From RBG-16-66-20 sp052386675 (GTDB lineage: Bacteria > Pseudomonadota > Gammaproteobacteria > Burkholderiales > SG8-39), in assembly GCA_052386675.1 (NCBI GenBank), contig JBQTJX010000029.1, positions 62,001 through 126,000 on the forward strand: a DNA stretch of 64,000 nucleotides, read 5' to 3'. The notes under the pieces were generated by a model. It was not told the DNA's origin. It ran no database searches and was given only the letters and a program-made list of their open reading frames with translations. Below are positions 51,405-60,340 of this stretch, in pieces. Position 1 is the stretch's first letter. Each line of letters starts with the position of its first letter. Made by a program: the position numbers and the translations under genes.

Positions 51405-51406
51405 CC

Positions 51407-52807
51407 ATGAACATGCGCCAGCCTCTCTTCAGCACGCTTCCCAGGCCGCAGGCGATGGCCCTTTCCGGCCGGCGCGTGCTCGTGCTGGGCATGGGCGATA
51501 CCGGTTTGTCAGCGGCCAGATGGATCGCCAGCCAGGGCGGCAGCGTGCGCGCGGCGGACACGCGCGCAGCACCGCCGCGGCAGCGGGACCTTTCCGCCTG
51601 GGAGTCGGTCACCGGCCCGTTCACGCCGGCGCTGCTCGAGGGCGTGGACCTGGTGTGCAAAAGCCCGGGCCTCGCGCTCGATGAGCCGGTGGTGCTCGAA
51701 GCGGTCTCGCGCGGCATCCCGGTGCTGGGGGACATCGAGCTGTTTGCCTGGCATGTTCGCGCGCGTTCGAACGCGAAGGTGCTGGCGGTCACCGGCACCA
51801 ACGGCAAGACCACGGTCGCCGCGCTAACCGGGCACCTGTTGCGCTCGGCGCAGGTGGATTGCGAGGTCGCCGGCAACATCGGACCCGCCGCGCTGGAGGC
51901 GCTGCTCGTGCGCGGTGCGCGGCAGCCGGCGGCGTGGGTGCTGGAGCTCTCCAGCTACCAGCTGGAAACCACCTGGTCGCTGGCGCCGGATGCGGCGGCG
52001 ATGCTGAACCTGACCGAGGACCACCTCGACCGCTACTCCGGCCTCGCGCAATACGCCGCCGCGAAGGCGCGGATCTTCCAGGGCGCGGGCACGCAGCTGC
52101 TCAACCGCTGCGACTCGGCCTCGATGGCGATGCTGCTGGCGGGCCGGGCGCAAGCCACCTTCGGCATGGACGCGCCGACGATGCCGGAGGATTTCGGCCT
52201 GGTCATGGAGGGCGGCCGCGAGTGGTTCGCGCGCGGCGCCGAACGCTTCTTCGCCGCCGCCGAGCTGCCGCTGCACGGGCGCCACAACGTCTCCAACGCG
52301 CTTGCGGCTTGCGCGCTCGCCCATGCGGCGGGCGCGTCGCTTGCGGCTCTTGCCGGCGGCCTGCGCAGCTTCCACGGCCTGCCGCACCGTGTCGAGCGCA
52401 TCGCCGAGGCGGGCGGCGTCGCCTGGTACGACGACTCCAAGGGAACCAACGTCGGCGCCACGATCGCCGCGCTCAATGGCATGGGCGGGAAGGTGGTGCT
52501 CATCGCCGGCGGCGATGGCAAGGGCCAGGACTTCTCGCCGCTCGCCGGGCCGGTGCGCGCCCGCGCCCGCGCCGTGCTTCTCATCGGCCGCGACGCCCCA
52601 CAGATCGAGTCTGCGCTGCGCGAAAGCGGGGTTCCGCTGGAGCATTGCCGCACGCTCGATGCGGCGGTAAAGCGCGCCGCCGCGATCGCGCAGCCCGGCG
52701 ACAGCGTGCTCTTGTCCCCGGCCTGCGCCAGCTTTGACATGTTTCGCAGCTATGCGCATCGCGGCCAGGTGTTCGCGCAAGCCGTTAAGGAATCCGTCCA
52801 TGGCTGA
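51407..52807 (+). CDS. murD: UDP-MurNAc-L-Ala:D-Glu ligase MurD
   Basis: A 466-residue Mur ligase. The N-terminal Rossmann motif VLVLGMGDTGLSAARWI begins near residue 24, the P-loop is VTGTNGKTTVAAL near residue 127, and YDDSKGTNVGATIAAL near residue 343 binds substrate. It adds D-glutamate. Several starts are possible: GTG at 51401 (GTGA with the mraY stop), ATG at 51407 or 51413, or ATG at 51455, which gives an E. coli-like N-terminus. None has a strong ribosome site. Its end overlaps ftsW by 8 bp. Confidence 0.93.
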   Translation: MNMRQPLFSTLPRPQAMALSGRRVLVLGMGDTGLSAARWIASQGGSVRAADTRAAPPRQRDLSAWESVTGPFTPALLEGVDLVCKSPGLALDEPVVLEAVSRGIPVLGDIELFAWHVRARSNAKVLAVTGTNGKTTVAALTGHLLRSAQVDCEVAGNIGPAALEALLVRGARQPAAWVLELSSYQLETTWSLAPDAAAMLNLTEDHLDRYSGLAQYAAAKARIFQGAGTQLLNRCDSASMAMLLAGRAQATFGMDAPTMPEDFGLVMEGGREWFARGAERFFAAAELPLHGRHNVSNALAACALAHAAGASLAALAGGLRSFHGLPHRVERIAEAGGVAWYDDSKGTNVGATIAALNGMGGKVVLIAGGDGKGQDFSPLAGPVRARARAVLLIGRDAPQIESALRESGVPLEHCRTLDAAVKRAAAIAQPGDSVLLSPACASFDMFRSYAHRGQVFAQAVKESVHG

Positions 52808-53981
52808 AGCCATCGCCGGCGTCGCCGACCTGCGCTCCGGACGCGGCGCGCCGGACGCGGACTACGACCGCTCGCTGACCTGGGCTGCGCTGCTGCTGGT
52901 CGCGACCGGCTTGGTGATGGTGTACTCGGCCTCCATATCAACTGCCGAGGCAAGTCGTTTTACCGGGCAGAACGCGGCCTACTACCTCATGCGCCACGGC
53001 ATCTTCCTCGCGCTGGCGCTGGTCGCGGCGGTGGCGGTGTTCCTGGTCCCGGTGCGGCACTGGCAGAAGGGCGCGCCCTGGCTGTTCGCCGCCGGCATCG
53101 TGCTCCTGGTCCTGGTGCTCATCCCCGGCATCGGCCGCGAAGTGAACGGCGCGCGACGCTGGCTCAACGTCGGCATCGGCACGCTGCAGCCCTCGGAGTT
53201 GGTAAAGCTCGCAGTGGTGCTCTATGCGGCGGACTACACCGTGCGCAAGCACGCGGTCCTGAAGAATTTCCGGCGCGGCCTGCTGCCGATGCTGGCAGTG
53301 ATGCTGGGCGTGGCCTGGCTGCTGCTGCGCGAGCCGGATTTCGGCGCGCTGGTGGTGATCACGGTCACCGCCTTCGGCATCCTGTTCCTGGGCGGCATGA
53401 GCCTGCGCCACTTCGGCGCGCTGGTGGGCATGCTGGGCGTCGGCTTCGCCGCGCTGGTGCTGTCCTCGCCGTACCGCATGCAGCGCATCTTCGGCTTCAT
53501 GGACCCCTGGGCCGATCCCTGGGGCAAGGGCTACCAGCTGTCGCACGCGCTGATCGCGTTCGGCCGCGGCGAATGGTTCGGCGTCGGGCTGGGCGCGAGC
53601 GTGGAGAAGCTGCACTACCTGCCCGAGGCGCACACCGACTTCCTGCTCGCGGTGATCGCCGAGGAACTGGGCCTCGCGGGCGTCGCCGCGGTGGTGCTGC
53701 TGTTCACCTGGGTGGTGCTGCGCGCGTTCGCGATCGGGCGGCAGGCCGCGTTGCGCGAGCGCCACTTCGCCGCGCTGGCGGCGCAGGGCTTCGGGCTCTG
53801 GATCGGCTTCCAGGCGCTCATCAACATGGGCGTGAACATGGGCCTGCTGCCCACCAAGGGACTGACGCTGCCGCTGATGAGCTTCGGCGGCACCGGCCTG
53901 GTGATCAATTGCGTGGCGATCGCGATCTTGATCCGGATCGACTGGGAGAACCGGCAACTCGCCAGGGGATTGAACGCTTGA
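52800..53981 (+). CDS. ftsW: SEDS peptidoglycan glycosyltransferase FtsW
   Basis: A 393-residue protein with about ten TM segments. SEDS hallmarks are GREVNGARRWLNVGIGTLQPSELVKLA near residue 115, the large periplasmic loop with GKGYQLSHALIAFGRGEWFGVGLG near residue 241, and the C-terminal NMGLLPTKGLTLPLMSFGGTGLV near residue 345. It polymerises septal glycan together with FtsI. The ATG at 52800 overlaps the end of murD; an in-frame start at 52734 would lie within murD and lacks family support. Confidence 0.94.
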   Translation: MAEAIAGVADLRSGRGAPDADYDRSLTWAALLLVATGLVMVYSASISTAEASRFTGQNAAYYLMRHGIFLALALVAAVAVFLVPVRHWQKGAPWLFAAGIVLLVLVLIPGIGREVNGARRWLNVGIGTLQPSELVKLAVVLYAADYTVRKHAVLKNFRRGLLPMLAVMLGVAWLLLREPDFGALVVITVTAFGILFLGGMSLRHFGALVGMLGVGFAALVLSSPYRMQRIFGFMDPWADPWGKGYQLSHALIAFGRGEWFGVGLGASVEKLHYLPEAHTDFLLAVIAEELGLAGVAAVVLLFTWVVLRAFAIGRQAALRERHFAALAAQGFGLWIGFQALINMGVNMGLLPTKGLTLPLMSFGGTGLVINCVAIAILIRIDWENRQLARGLNA

Positions 53982-53997
53982 ACGCCTTCGCTACCGG

Positions 53998-55071
53998 ATG
54001 AGCAGGACGATTTTGATCATGGCGGGCGGCACCGGCGGGCATGTGTTCCCCGGGCTCGCGGTCGCCGACGAACTGCGCGATCGCGGCTGGAACGTGGTCT
54101 GGATGGGCTCGCGCGGCGGCATGGAAGCGCGGCTGGTCCCGGCGCGCGGCTACCGCATGGCGTGGATCCACGCCCGCGCCCTGCGGGGCAAGGGCCTTCT
54201 CGCCAAGCTGCTGCTGCCGGCCAACCTGCTGCTCGCCTTCTGGGACGGCGCGCGCGCGATCTTCTCGCTGCGGCCCGACGTCGTCCTCGGCATGGGCGGC
54301 TACGTCGCGTTCCCCGGCGGCCTGATGGCCTCGCTGCTCGCCAAGCCGCTCGCGATCCACGAGCAGAACGCGGTGGCGGGCCTCACCAACCGGGTGCTGC
54401 GCGGTGTCGCGGACCGCGCTTTCGAGGCCTTCCCGGGCGCGCTGAAGAAGGCCGAGTGGACCGGGAACCCGATTCGCGCCGACATCGCGCGCCTTCCGGC
54501 GCCGGCCACGCGCTACGAGGGTCGCAGCGGCACGCTGAAGCTGCTGGTCGTCGGCGGCAGCCTGGGCGCGCAGGCGCTGAACGAGATCGTGCCCAGGGCG
54601 CTGGCCCAGATCCCGGAGGCAGAGCGGCCCAAGGTGGTCCACCAGTCCGGCGCGCATCACCTCATCGACCTGAAGGCCCGGTACGCCGCGGCGGGCGTCG
54701 AGGGCGAACTGCTCGCGTTCATCGAGGATATGGCGCGCAGCTACGCCGAGGCGGACCTGGTGATCTGCCGCGCCGGAGCCATCACGCTTGCCGAGCTGTG
54801 CGCCGCCGGCATGGCGGGCGTGCTGGTGCCATTCCCGCACGCGGTGGACGACCACCAGACGGCGAACGCGCGCTTTCTCGCCGACAAGGGCGCCGCGATC
54901 CTGCTGCCGCAGCGCGAGTTGACGCCGGAGAAGCTGGCCGCGCTGCTGCGCTCGCTGGGCCGGCCGGCGCTGGTCGCCATGGCGCAGAAAGCCAGGGACC
55001 TGGGCAAGCCCGACGCGGCGCGCCTCGTCGCCGACCGATGCGCGGACCTCGCGGAGAAGGGCGGCGGATGA
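53998..55071 (+). CDS. murG: lipid II synthase MurG
   Basis: A 357-residue GT28 glycosyltransferase. The Gly-rich loop ILIMAGGTGGHVFPGLAVA lies near residue 5, with GMGGYVAFPGGLMA near residue 98, HEQNAVAGLTNRVL near residue 121, and VICRAGAITLAELCAAGMAGVLVPFPHAVDDHQTANA near residue 256 for UDP-GlcNAc binding. It adds GlcNAc to lipid I at the inner face of the membrane. Its stop overlaps the murC start (ATGA). Confidence 0.95.
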   Translation: MSRTILIMAGGTGGHVFPGLAVADELRDRGWNVVWMGSRGGMEARLVPARGYRMAWIHARALRGKGLLAKLLLPANLLLAFWDGARAIFSLRPDVVLGMGGYVAFPGGLMASLLAKPLAIHEQNAVAGLTNRVLRGVADRAFEAFPGALKKAEWTGNPIRADIARLPAPATRYEGRSGTLKLLVVGGSLGAQALNEIVPRALAQIPEAERPKVVHQSGAHHLIDLKARYAAAGVEGELLAFIEDMARSYAEADLVICRAGAITLAELCAAGMAGVLVPFPHAVDDHQTANARFLADKGAAILLPQRELTPEKLAALLRSLGRPALVAMAQKARDLGKPDAARLVADRCADLAEKGGG

Positions 55072-56462
55072 AGCACAAGGTGCGCCGCATCCATTTCGTC
55101 GGCATCGGCGGCTCCGGCATGAGCGGCATCGCCGAGGTGCTCGCGAACATGGGCTACGAGGTAAGCGGCTCGGACCTCGCCGGGAGCGCGGTCACGCGCC
55201 GGCTGGCGGGCCTGGGCGTGCAACTGAGCCTGTCGCACGAGGCCGCCCATGTGGATGGCGCGGACGTGGTGGTGGTGTCCAGCGCGGTGCGTCCGGACAA
55301 CCCCGAGGTGATCGCGGCGCGTGCCAGGCGCATCCCGGTGGTGCCGCGCGCGCAGATGCTGGCCGAGCTGATGCGCCTGAAGCAGGGCGTGGCGATCGCG
55401 GGTACCCATGGAAAAACCACCACGACCAGCCTGGTGGCCAGTGTTCTGGCCGAGGGTGGCCTGGATCCGACCTTTGTCATCGGCGGGCGCCTGAACGCCG
55501 CCGGCTCGAACGCACGCCTGGGCGCGGGCGACTTCATCGTCGTCGAGGCTGACGAATCCGATGCGTCCTTCCTGCACCTGCAGCCGGTGATCGCTGTGGT
55601 GACCAACATCGACGCTGACCATATGGACACCTACCAGCACGACTTCCCGCGCCTGCAGCAGGCTTTCATCCAGTTCCTGCACAACATGCCGTTCTACGGC
55701 AGCGCGGTGCTGTGCCTGGAGGACGCGCACGTGCGCGAGATCGTGCCATTCGTGTCGCGCCCGGTGGTGAGCTACGGTTTCGGCGAGGACGCGGGGGTGC
55801 GAGCGGTGAGTATCGAGCTCGGGCCGCAATCGCGCTTCGAGGTGCTGCGCGCGGGCCGCGCGCCGCTCGCGCTCACCCTCAACCTGCCCGGGCGGCACAA
55901 CGTCCTAAACGCGCTCGCCGCGGTGGCGGTGGCCACGGAACTGCGGGTCGAAGACGAGGCGATCCGCCGCGCCTTCGCCGGGTTCACCGGGGTCGGGCGC
56001 CGCTTCCAGCGCTTCGCCGACGTTGCCATCGCGGGCGGGCATTTCTCGCTGGTGGACGACTACGGCCACCATCCGGTGGAGATCGCGGCCACGCTCGATG
56101 CGGCGCGCGCCGCCTATCCGGGCCGGCGCCTGGTCCTCGCGTTCCAGCCGCACCGCTTCACGCGCACGCGCGACCTGTTCGAGGACTTCGTGCGCGTGCT
56201 GGCGAAGGCGGACGAACTGCTGCTGGCGGAAGTCTATCCGGCGGGCGAGGTGCCGATCGCCGGCGCCGACGGGCGCACGCTCGCGCGCGCGATCCGGCCG
56301 GCCGGCGGCGGCGCGGCCCAGTACATCGAACGCGTCGCCGACCTGCCGGCGGCAATCCGCAAGGCGGCGCGCAATGACGACGTCGTGGTCACCATGGGCG
56401 CGGGGTCGATCGGCGGCGTCGCGGCGCAACTTTCGGGGACCACTGCGGGGCCAGCGGCATGA
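55068..56462 (+). CDS. murC: UDP-MurNAc:L-Ala ligase MurC
   Basis: A 464-residue Mur ligase. RRIHFVGIGGSGMSGIAEVL lies near residue 5, the P-loop is AGTHGKTTTTSLVASV near residue 109, and VVEADESDASFL lies near residue 160. DDYGHHPVEIAATL near residue 331 and FQPHRFTRTRDLF near residue 361 are MurC-specific. It adds the first residue, L-alanine. Both ends are ATGA overlaps with its neighbours murG and murB. Confidence 0.95.
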   Translation: MKHKVRRIHFVGIGGSGMSGIAEVLANMGYEVSGSDLAGSAVTRRLAGLGVQLSLSHEAAHVDGADVVVVSSAVRPDNPEVIAARARRIPVVPRAQMLAELMRLKQGVAIAGTHGKTTTTSLVASVLAEGGLDPTFVIGGRLNAAGSNARLGAGDFIVVEADESDASFLHLQPVIAVVTNIDADHMDTYQHDFPRLQQAFIQFLHNMPFYGSAVLCLEDAHVREIVPFVSRPVVSYGFGEDAGVRAVSIELGPQSRFEVLRAGRAPLALTLNLPGRHNVLNALAAVAVATELRVEDEAIRRAFAGFTGVGRRFQRFADVAIAGGHFSLVDDYGHHPVEIAATLDAARAAYPGRRLVLAFQPHRFTRTRDLFEDFVRVLAKADELLLAEVYPAGEVPIAGADGRTLARAIRPAGGGAAQYIERVADLPAAIRKAARNDDVVVTMGAGSIGGVAAQLSGTTAGPAA

Positions 56463-57382
56463 GCGCGACAGGCACCGAGCGTCCCGCCGGCCAGCGTGGC
56501 GAGCTGCGCCTGGACGAGCCGATGGGCAAGCATTGCAGCTGGCGCGCCGGAGGAAAGGCCGACCGCTTCTACATCCCGGCCGACCTGGAGGACCTCGCCA
56601 AGTTCCTCGAGCGGCTGCCGCCGGAGGAGCCGCTGCTTTTCGTCGGCCTGGGCTCCAACCTGCTGGTGCGCGAGGGCGGCTGGCGCGGCACCGTGGTGCT
56701 GACGCACGCCGCCGGCAAGCACCCGCGCATGACCTACGGACGCATCTACGCAGAGGCGGGCGTCGCCTGCCCGAAGGTGGCGCGCTTCGCCGCCATGAAC
56801 AACCTCTCCGGCGCGGAGTTCCTGTCCGGCATCCCGGGCACCATCGGCGGCGCGCTGGCGATGAACGCCGGCTGCTACGGCGGCGATATCTGGGAGATCG
56901 TGGACGAGGCCCAGCTCATCGACCGCTACGGCTCGCTGCGCTGGGTCCACAAGAGCGAGTTTGCCTGGGGATACCGGCACTGCGCGCTCAAGTCCGGCGG
57001 CAAGCTGGGCGCGGACCACTGGTTCGCCGCGGCGCGCTTCAAGCTGCTGCCGGGAAACGCCGAGGATTCGCGCGAGGCCATCCGCAACCTGCTCGAGCGG
57101 CGCGTGGAGTCGCAACCGCTCAACCTGCCCAACGCGGGCAGCGTGTTCCGCAATCCGCAGGGCCACAAGGCCGCGAAGCTGATCGAGGCCAGCGGCCTGA
57201 AAGGCGTGGCGTGCGGCGGCGCGCGGGTGTCCGAGAAGCACGCCAACTTCATCGTCAACCCGAAGGGCGCCGCGAGCGCCGCGGACATCGAATGGCTGAT
57301 CCGTCGCGTGCAGGAGGTGGTGAAGGGCCAGCACGGCGTGGACCTCGAGACCGAAGTACGCATCGTGGGGGATCCGGCATGA
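56459..57382 (+). CDS. murB: UDP-N-acetylenolpyruvoylglucosamine reductase MurB
   Basis: A 307-residue FAD enzyme. CSWRAGGKADRF lies near residue 25, GLGSNLLVREGGWRGTVV near residue 65 and LSGIPGTIGGALAMNAGCYGGDI near residue 121 bind FAD and substrate, and NAGSVFRNPQGHKAAKLIEASGLKG near residue 223 carries the catalytic Ser and VSEKHANFIVN the conserved tail. The absence of the extra type I loop suggests the shorter type II form. It reduces enolpyruvate to lactyl to make UDP-MurNAc. Confidence 0.94.
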   Translation: MSATGTERPAGQRGELRLDEPMGKHCSWRAGGKADRFYIPADLEDLAKFLERLPPEEPLLFVGLGSNLLVREGGWRGTVVLTHAAGKHPRMTYGRIYAEAGVACPKVARFAAMNNLSGAEFLSGIPGTIGGALAMNAGCYGGDIWEIVDEAQLIDRYGSLRWVHKSEFAWGYRHCALKSGGKLGADHWFAAARFKLLPGNAEDSREAIRNLLERRVESQPLNLPNAGSVFRNPQGHKAAKLIEASGLKGVACGGARVSEKHANFIVNPKGAASAADIEWLIRRVQEVVKGQHGVDLETEVRIVGDPA

Positions 57383-58320
57383 GCGAGCCCGCCGCGACGA
57401 CGGACTTTGGCAAGGTGGCGGTCCTCCTGGGTGGTCGGTCGGCCGAGCGCGAAATCTCGCTCATGAGCGGCGGCGGCGTGCTGAAGGCGCTGCGCGCGAA
57501 GGGCGTGGATGCGCATGCCTTCGATCCCGCCGAGCGCGACCTGTTCGACCTCAAGCGCGAAGGCTTCGCGCGCTGCTTCATCGCCCTGCACGGCCGCGGC
57601 GGCGAAGACGGCAGCATTCAGGGCGCGCTCGAGGTGCTGGGCATGCCCTACACCGGCAGCGGCGTCATGGGCTCGGCCATCGGCATGGACAAGTGGCGCA
57701 CCAAGATGATCTGGCTCGCCAGCAGCCTGCCGACGCCGCGCTATCGCATCCTTTCCGGCAACGACGACTGGAACGAGGTTGCGCGCGAGCTCGGCCTGCC
57801 GCTCATCGTGAAGCCGGCCAACGAAGGCTCCACGCTGGGGCTGAGCCGGGTGCGAGCCGCCGCGGAGCTGCCGGCCGCCTACGAGCTGGCGGCGAGAAAG
57901 TTCCAGGACATCGCGCTCGCGGAGCAGTTCGTCGACGGTCCGGAATATACCGCCGGCATCGTCGGCGATTCGGCGCTTCCCCTGATCCGCATCGAGGCGC
58001 CGCAGGGCAACTACGACTACCAGAACAAGTATTTCACCGACGACACGAAGTACATCTGTCCCTGCGGCCTGGCGCCGGAGCAGGAAGCCTCGCTGCAGGC
58101 GCTGGCGCTGCAGGCGTTCCGCCTCGTGGGCTGCCGCGGCTGGGGGAGGATCGACCTGATGCTCGATTCGGCCGGAAATCCCTGGCTGCTGGAAGTAAAC
58201 ACGTCGCCGGGCATGACCGGGCACAGCCTGGTGCCGATGGCGGCGCGCGTGGCGGGGATGTCCTACGAGGACCTCTGCGTCCGGATCCTGGAGGCCGCCT
58301 GTGTGGGCAATGTGGGATAA
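57379..58320 (+). CDS. ddl: D-alanine--D-alanine ligase
   Basis: A 313-residue ATP-grasp ligase of the DdlB type. VAVLLGGRSAEREISLMSG near residue 13, ALHGRGGEDGSIQGALEVLGMPYTGSGVMGSA near residue 70, and EVNTSPGMTGHSLVPMAA near residue 273 are the substrate- and metal-binding blocks. It supplies D-Ala-D-Ala for MurF. Its ATG overlaps the murB stop (ATGA), and its last 20 bp overlap ftsQ. Confidence 0.95.
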   Translation: MSEPAATTDFGKVAVLLGGRSAEREISLMSGGGVLKALRAKGVDAHAFDPAERDLFDLKREGFARCFIALHGRGGEDGSIQGALEVLGMPYTGSGVMGSAIGMDKWRTKMIWLASSLPTPRYRILSGNDDWNEVARELGLPLIVKPANEGSTLGLSRVRAAAELPAAYELAARKFQDIALAEQFVDGPEYTAGIVGDSALPLIRIEAPQGNYDYQNKYFTDDTKYICPCGLAPEQEASLQALALQAFRLVGCRGWGRIDLMLDSAGNPWLLEVNTSPGMTGHSLVPMAARVAGMSYEDLCVRILEAACVGNVG

Positions 58321-59056
58321 CCCCCGCCTCCTGAACGCGGCCGCCAACGCGCTGCTCGCACTGGTCGCGACCGCGTTCGTCTACGCCGGGCTGCTGGCAT
58401 TGGCGCGCTCGTCGCTGTTCCCGCTGCGCGACCTTGTGGTCGGCGGCGGCCTGCAGCACACCTCGAAGGCGCAGATCGAGCGCGTGACGGCCGGCTTCGG
58501 CGGCAGTTTCTTCGTCGCCGACCTGCCGGCGCTGCGCGCGCGGCTGGAAACCCTGCCCTGGGTGCGCCGCGTCGAGGTGCGCCGCGTCTGGCCCGACCGC
58601 GTCGAAGTGGCGTTGGAGGAGCATGCGGCGCTCGCGCGCTGGGGTGACGCCTTGCTGGTGAACACCTTTGGCGAGTCGTTCGCCGGGAAGCTGCAGGAGG
58701 GGCAGGCGGCGCAGCTGCCGCTGTTCGCCGGGCCGGCGCACACGCAGCGCGAGGTCGCGCGCCGCTACCAGCGCTTCCTCGAGATCCTGAGGCCCCTGGG
58801 CGAGGCGCCCGAGCGCGTGGTGCTGTCGCCGCGCCATGCCTGGCATGTTCGCACCTCGGGCGGCCTGCAACTGGAGCTCGGGCGCGACGGCGCCGAGCCG
58901 GTGGAAGCGCGCCTGGCGCGCTTCGTCGCCGCGCACCCGGCGACGCTCGGGCGCCTGCCGCGGCGCGTGGAGACGGCGCATACCTACCAGCCGTGGATCG
59001 TGGACCTGCGCTACCCGAACGGCTTCGCGCTGCGGGTGCCGGAGTGGAAAGGCTGA
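58301..59056 (+). CDS. ftsQ: cell division protein FtsQ
   Basis: A 251-residue bitopic protein. A short cytoplasmic tail and TM (about residues 14-36) are followed by the POTRA domain (about 43-115, LVVGGGLQHTSKAQIERV to LPWVRRVEVRRVWPDRVEVALEEH) and a beta domain. It recruits FtsL/FtsB. GTG at 58301 is chosen because GGAGG at 58290-58294 lies 6 nt upstream; ATG at 58310 would be 15 nt away. It is followed 2 bp later by ftsA. Confidence 0.92.
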   Translation: MWAMWDNPRLLNAAANALLALVATAFVYAGLLALARSSLFPLRDLVVGGGLQHTSKAQIERVTAGFGGSFFVADLPALRARLETLPWVRRVEVRRVWPDRVEVALEEHAALARWGDALLVNTFGESFAGKLQEGQAAQLPLFAGPAHTQREVARRYQRFLEILRPLGEAPERVVLSPRHAWHVRTSGGLQLELGRDGAEPVEARLARFVAAHPATLGRLPRRVETAHTYQPWIVDLRYPNGFALRVPEWKG

Positions 59057-59058
59057 GC

Positions 59059-60288
59059 ATGGCGAAGGAAAGCCGCAACCTCGTCGTCGGGCTGGACATC
59101 GGCACCTCCAAGGTGGCCGCGCTGGTGGCCGAACTGGGGCCCGACGGCGCCATGCAGGTGCTCGGCATGGGCAGCCACGAGTCGCGCGGCCTGAAGAAAG
59201 GCGTGGTGGTGAACATCGAGGCCACCGTGGGCGCGATCCAGCGCGCGCTGGAGGAGGCCGAGCTGATGGCCGACTGCAAGATCGCCTCGGCCTACACCGG
59301 CATCGCCGGCAGCCACATCCGCAGCTTCAACTCCACCGGCATGGTGGCGGTGAAGGACCGCGAAGTGAGCACGATCGACGTCGAGCGCGCCGTGGACACC
59401 GCGCGCGCGGTCAACATCCCGACCGACCAGCAGATCCTGCACGTGCTGCGCCAGGAGTTCATCATCGACGGCCAGGAAGACGTGCGCGAGCCCGTGGGCA
59501 TGTCCGGGGTGCGGCTGGAGGTGAAGGTGCACATCGTCACCGGCGCGGTGTCGGCGGCGCAGAACATCGTCAAGTGCGTGCGCCGCTGCGGGCTGGAGGT
59601 GGACGACCTGATCCTGCAGCCGCTCGCCTCGGCGCGCGCGGTGCTCTCGGAGGACGAGAAGGACCTCGGCGTGTGCCTGGTGGACATTGGTGGCGGCACC
59701 ACCGACCTCGCCATCTTCACCGGCGGCGCGATCCGCCACACCGCGGTAATCCCGATCGCCGGCGACCAGATCACCAACGACATCGCCATGGCGCTGCGCA
59801 CCCCCACCGCCGACGCCGAGGCGATCAAGGTGCGCCACGGCGTGGCGCTGCGCCAGCTGGCCGATCCCAACGAGAGCATCGAGGTGCCCGGCATCGGCGA
59901 GCGCGCCCCGCGCGTGATGTCGCGCCAGACGCTGGCAGAGGTGATCGAGCCGCGCGTCGAGGAGTTGTATTCGCTGGTGCAGCAGGTGCTGCGCGAGTCC
60001 GGCCACGAGGAGCTGCTGTCTTCCGGGATCGTGCTCACCGGCGGCAGCTCGACCATGCGCGGCATGGTCGAGCTGGGCGAGGAGATATTCCACATGCCGG
60101 TGCGCGTCGGCGCGCCGCGCTATGCCGGCGGCCTGGCGGAGGTGGTGCGCAACCCGCGCTATGCGACCGCGATGGGCCTCCTGATGGAGGGCGCCGCGCA
60201 ACGCCAGCAGGGACGCATCGCGCGCCAGGACGGCTCGGTGCGCGCGGTGTTCGGGCGCATGCGCGAATGGTTCCAGAGGAATTTCTGA
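59059..60288 (+). CDS. ftsA: cell division protein FtsA
   Basis: A 409-residue actin-like ATPase. LVVGLDIGTSKVAALVAEL lies near residue 8, the 1C domain follows, and VCLVDIGGGTTDLAIFTGGAI near residue 205 and GIVLTGGSSTMRGMVELGEEIF near residue 325 are the nucleotide-binding motifs. The C-terminal amphipathic membrane anchor (FGRMREWFQRNF) is intact. It tethers FtsZ to the membrane. The start at 59059 is standard; the in-frame start at 58993 lies inside ftsQ. Confidence 0.95.
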   Translation: MAKESRNLVVGLDIGTSKVAALVAELGPDGAMQVLGMGSHESRGLKKGVVVNIEATVGAIQRALEEAELMADCKIASAYTGIAGSHIRSFNSTGMVAVKDREVSTIDVERAVDTARAVNIPTDQQILHVLRQEFIIDGQEDVREPVGMSGVRLEVKVHIVTGAVSAAQNIVKCVRRCGLEVDDLILQPLASARAVLSEDEKDLGVCLVDIGGGTTDLAIFTGGAIRHTAVIPIAGDQITNDIAMALRTPTADAEAIKVRHGVALRQLADPNESIEVPGIGERAPRVMSRQTLAEVIEPRVEELYSLVQQVLRESGHEELLSSGIVLTGGSSTMRGMVELGEEIFHMPVRVGAPRYAGGLAEVVRNPRYATAMGLLMEGAAQRQQGRIARQDGSVRAVFGRMREWFQRNF

Positions 60289-60340
60289 TGTCGGGTTTCA
60301 CTTTCACAAGTCGTCACAACAAGGCAAGGAGGTCATGACT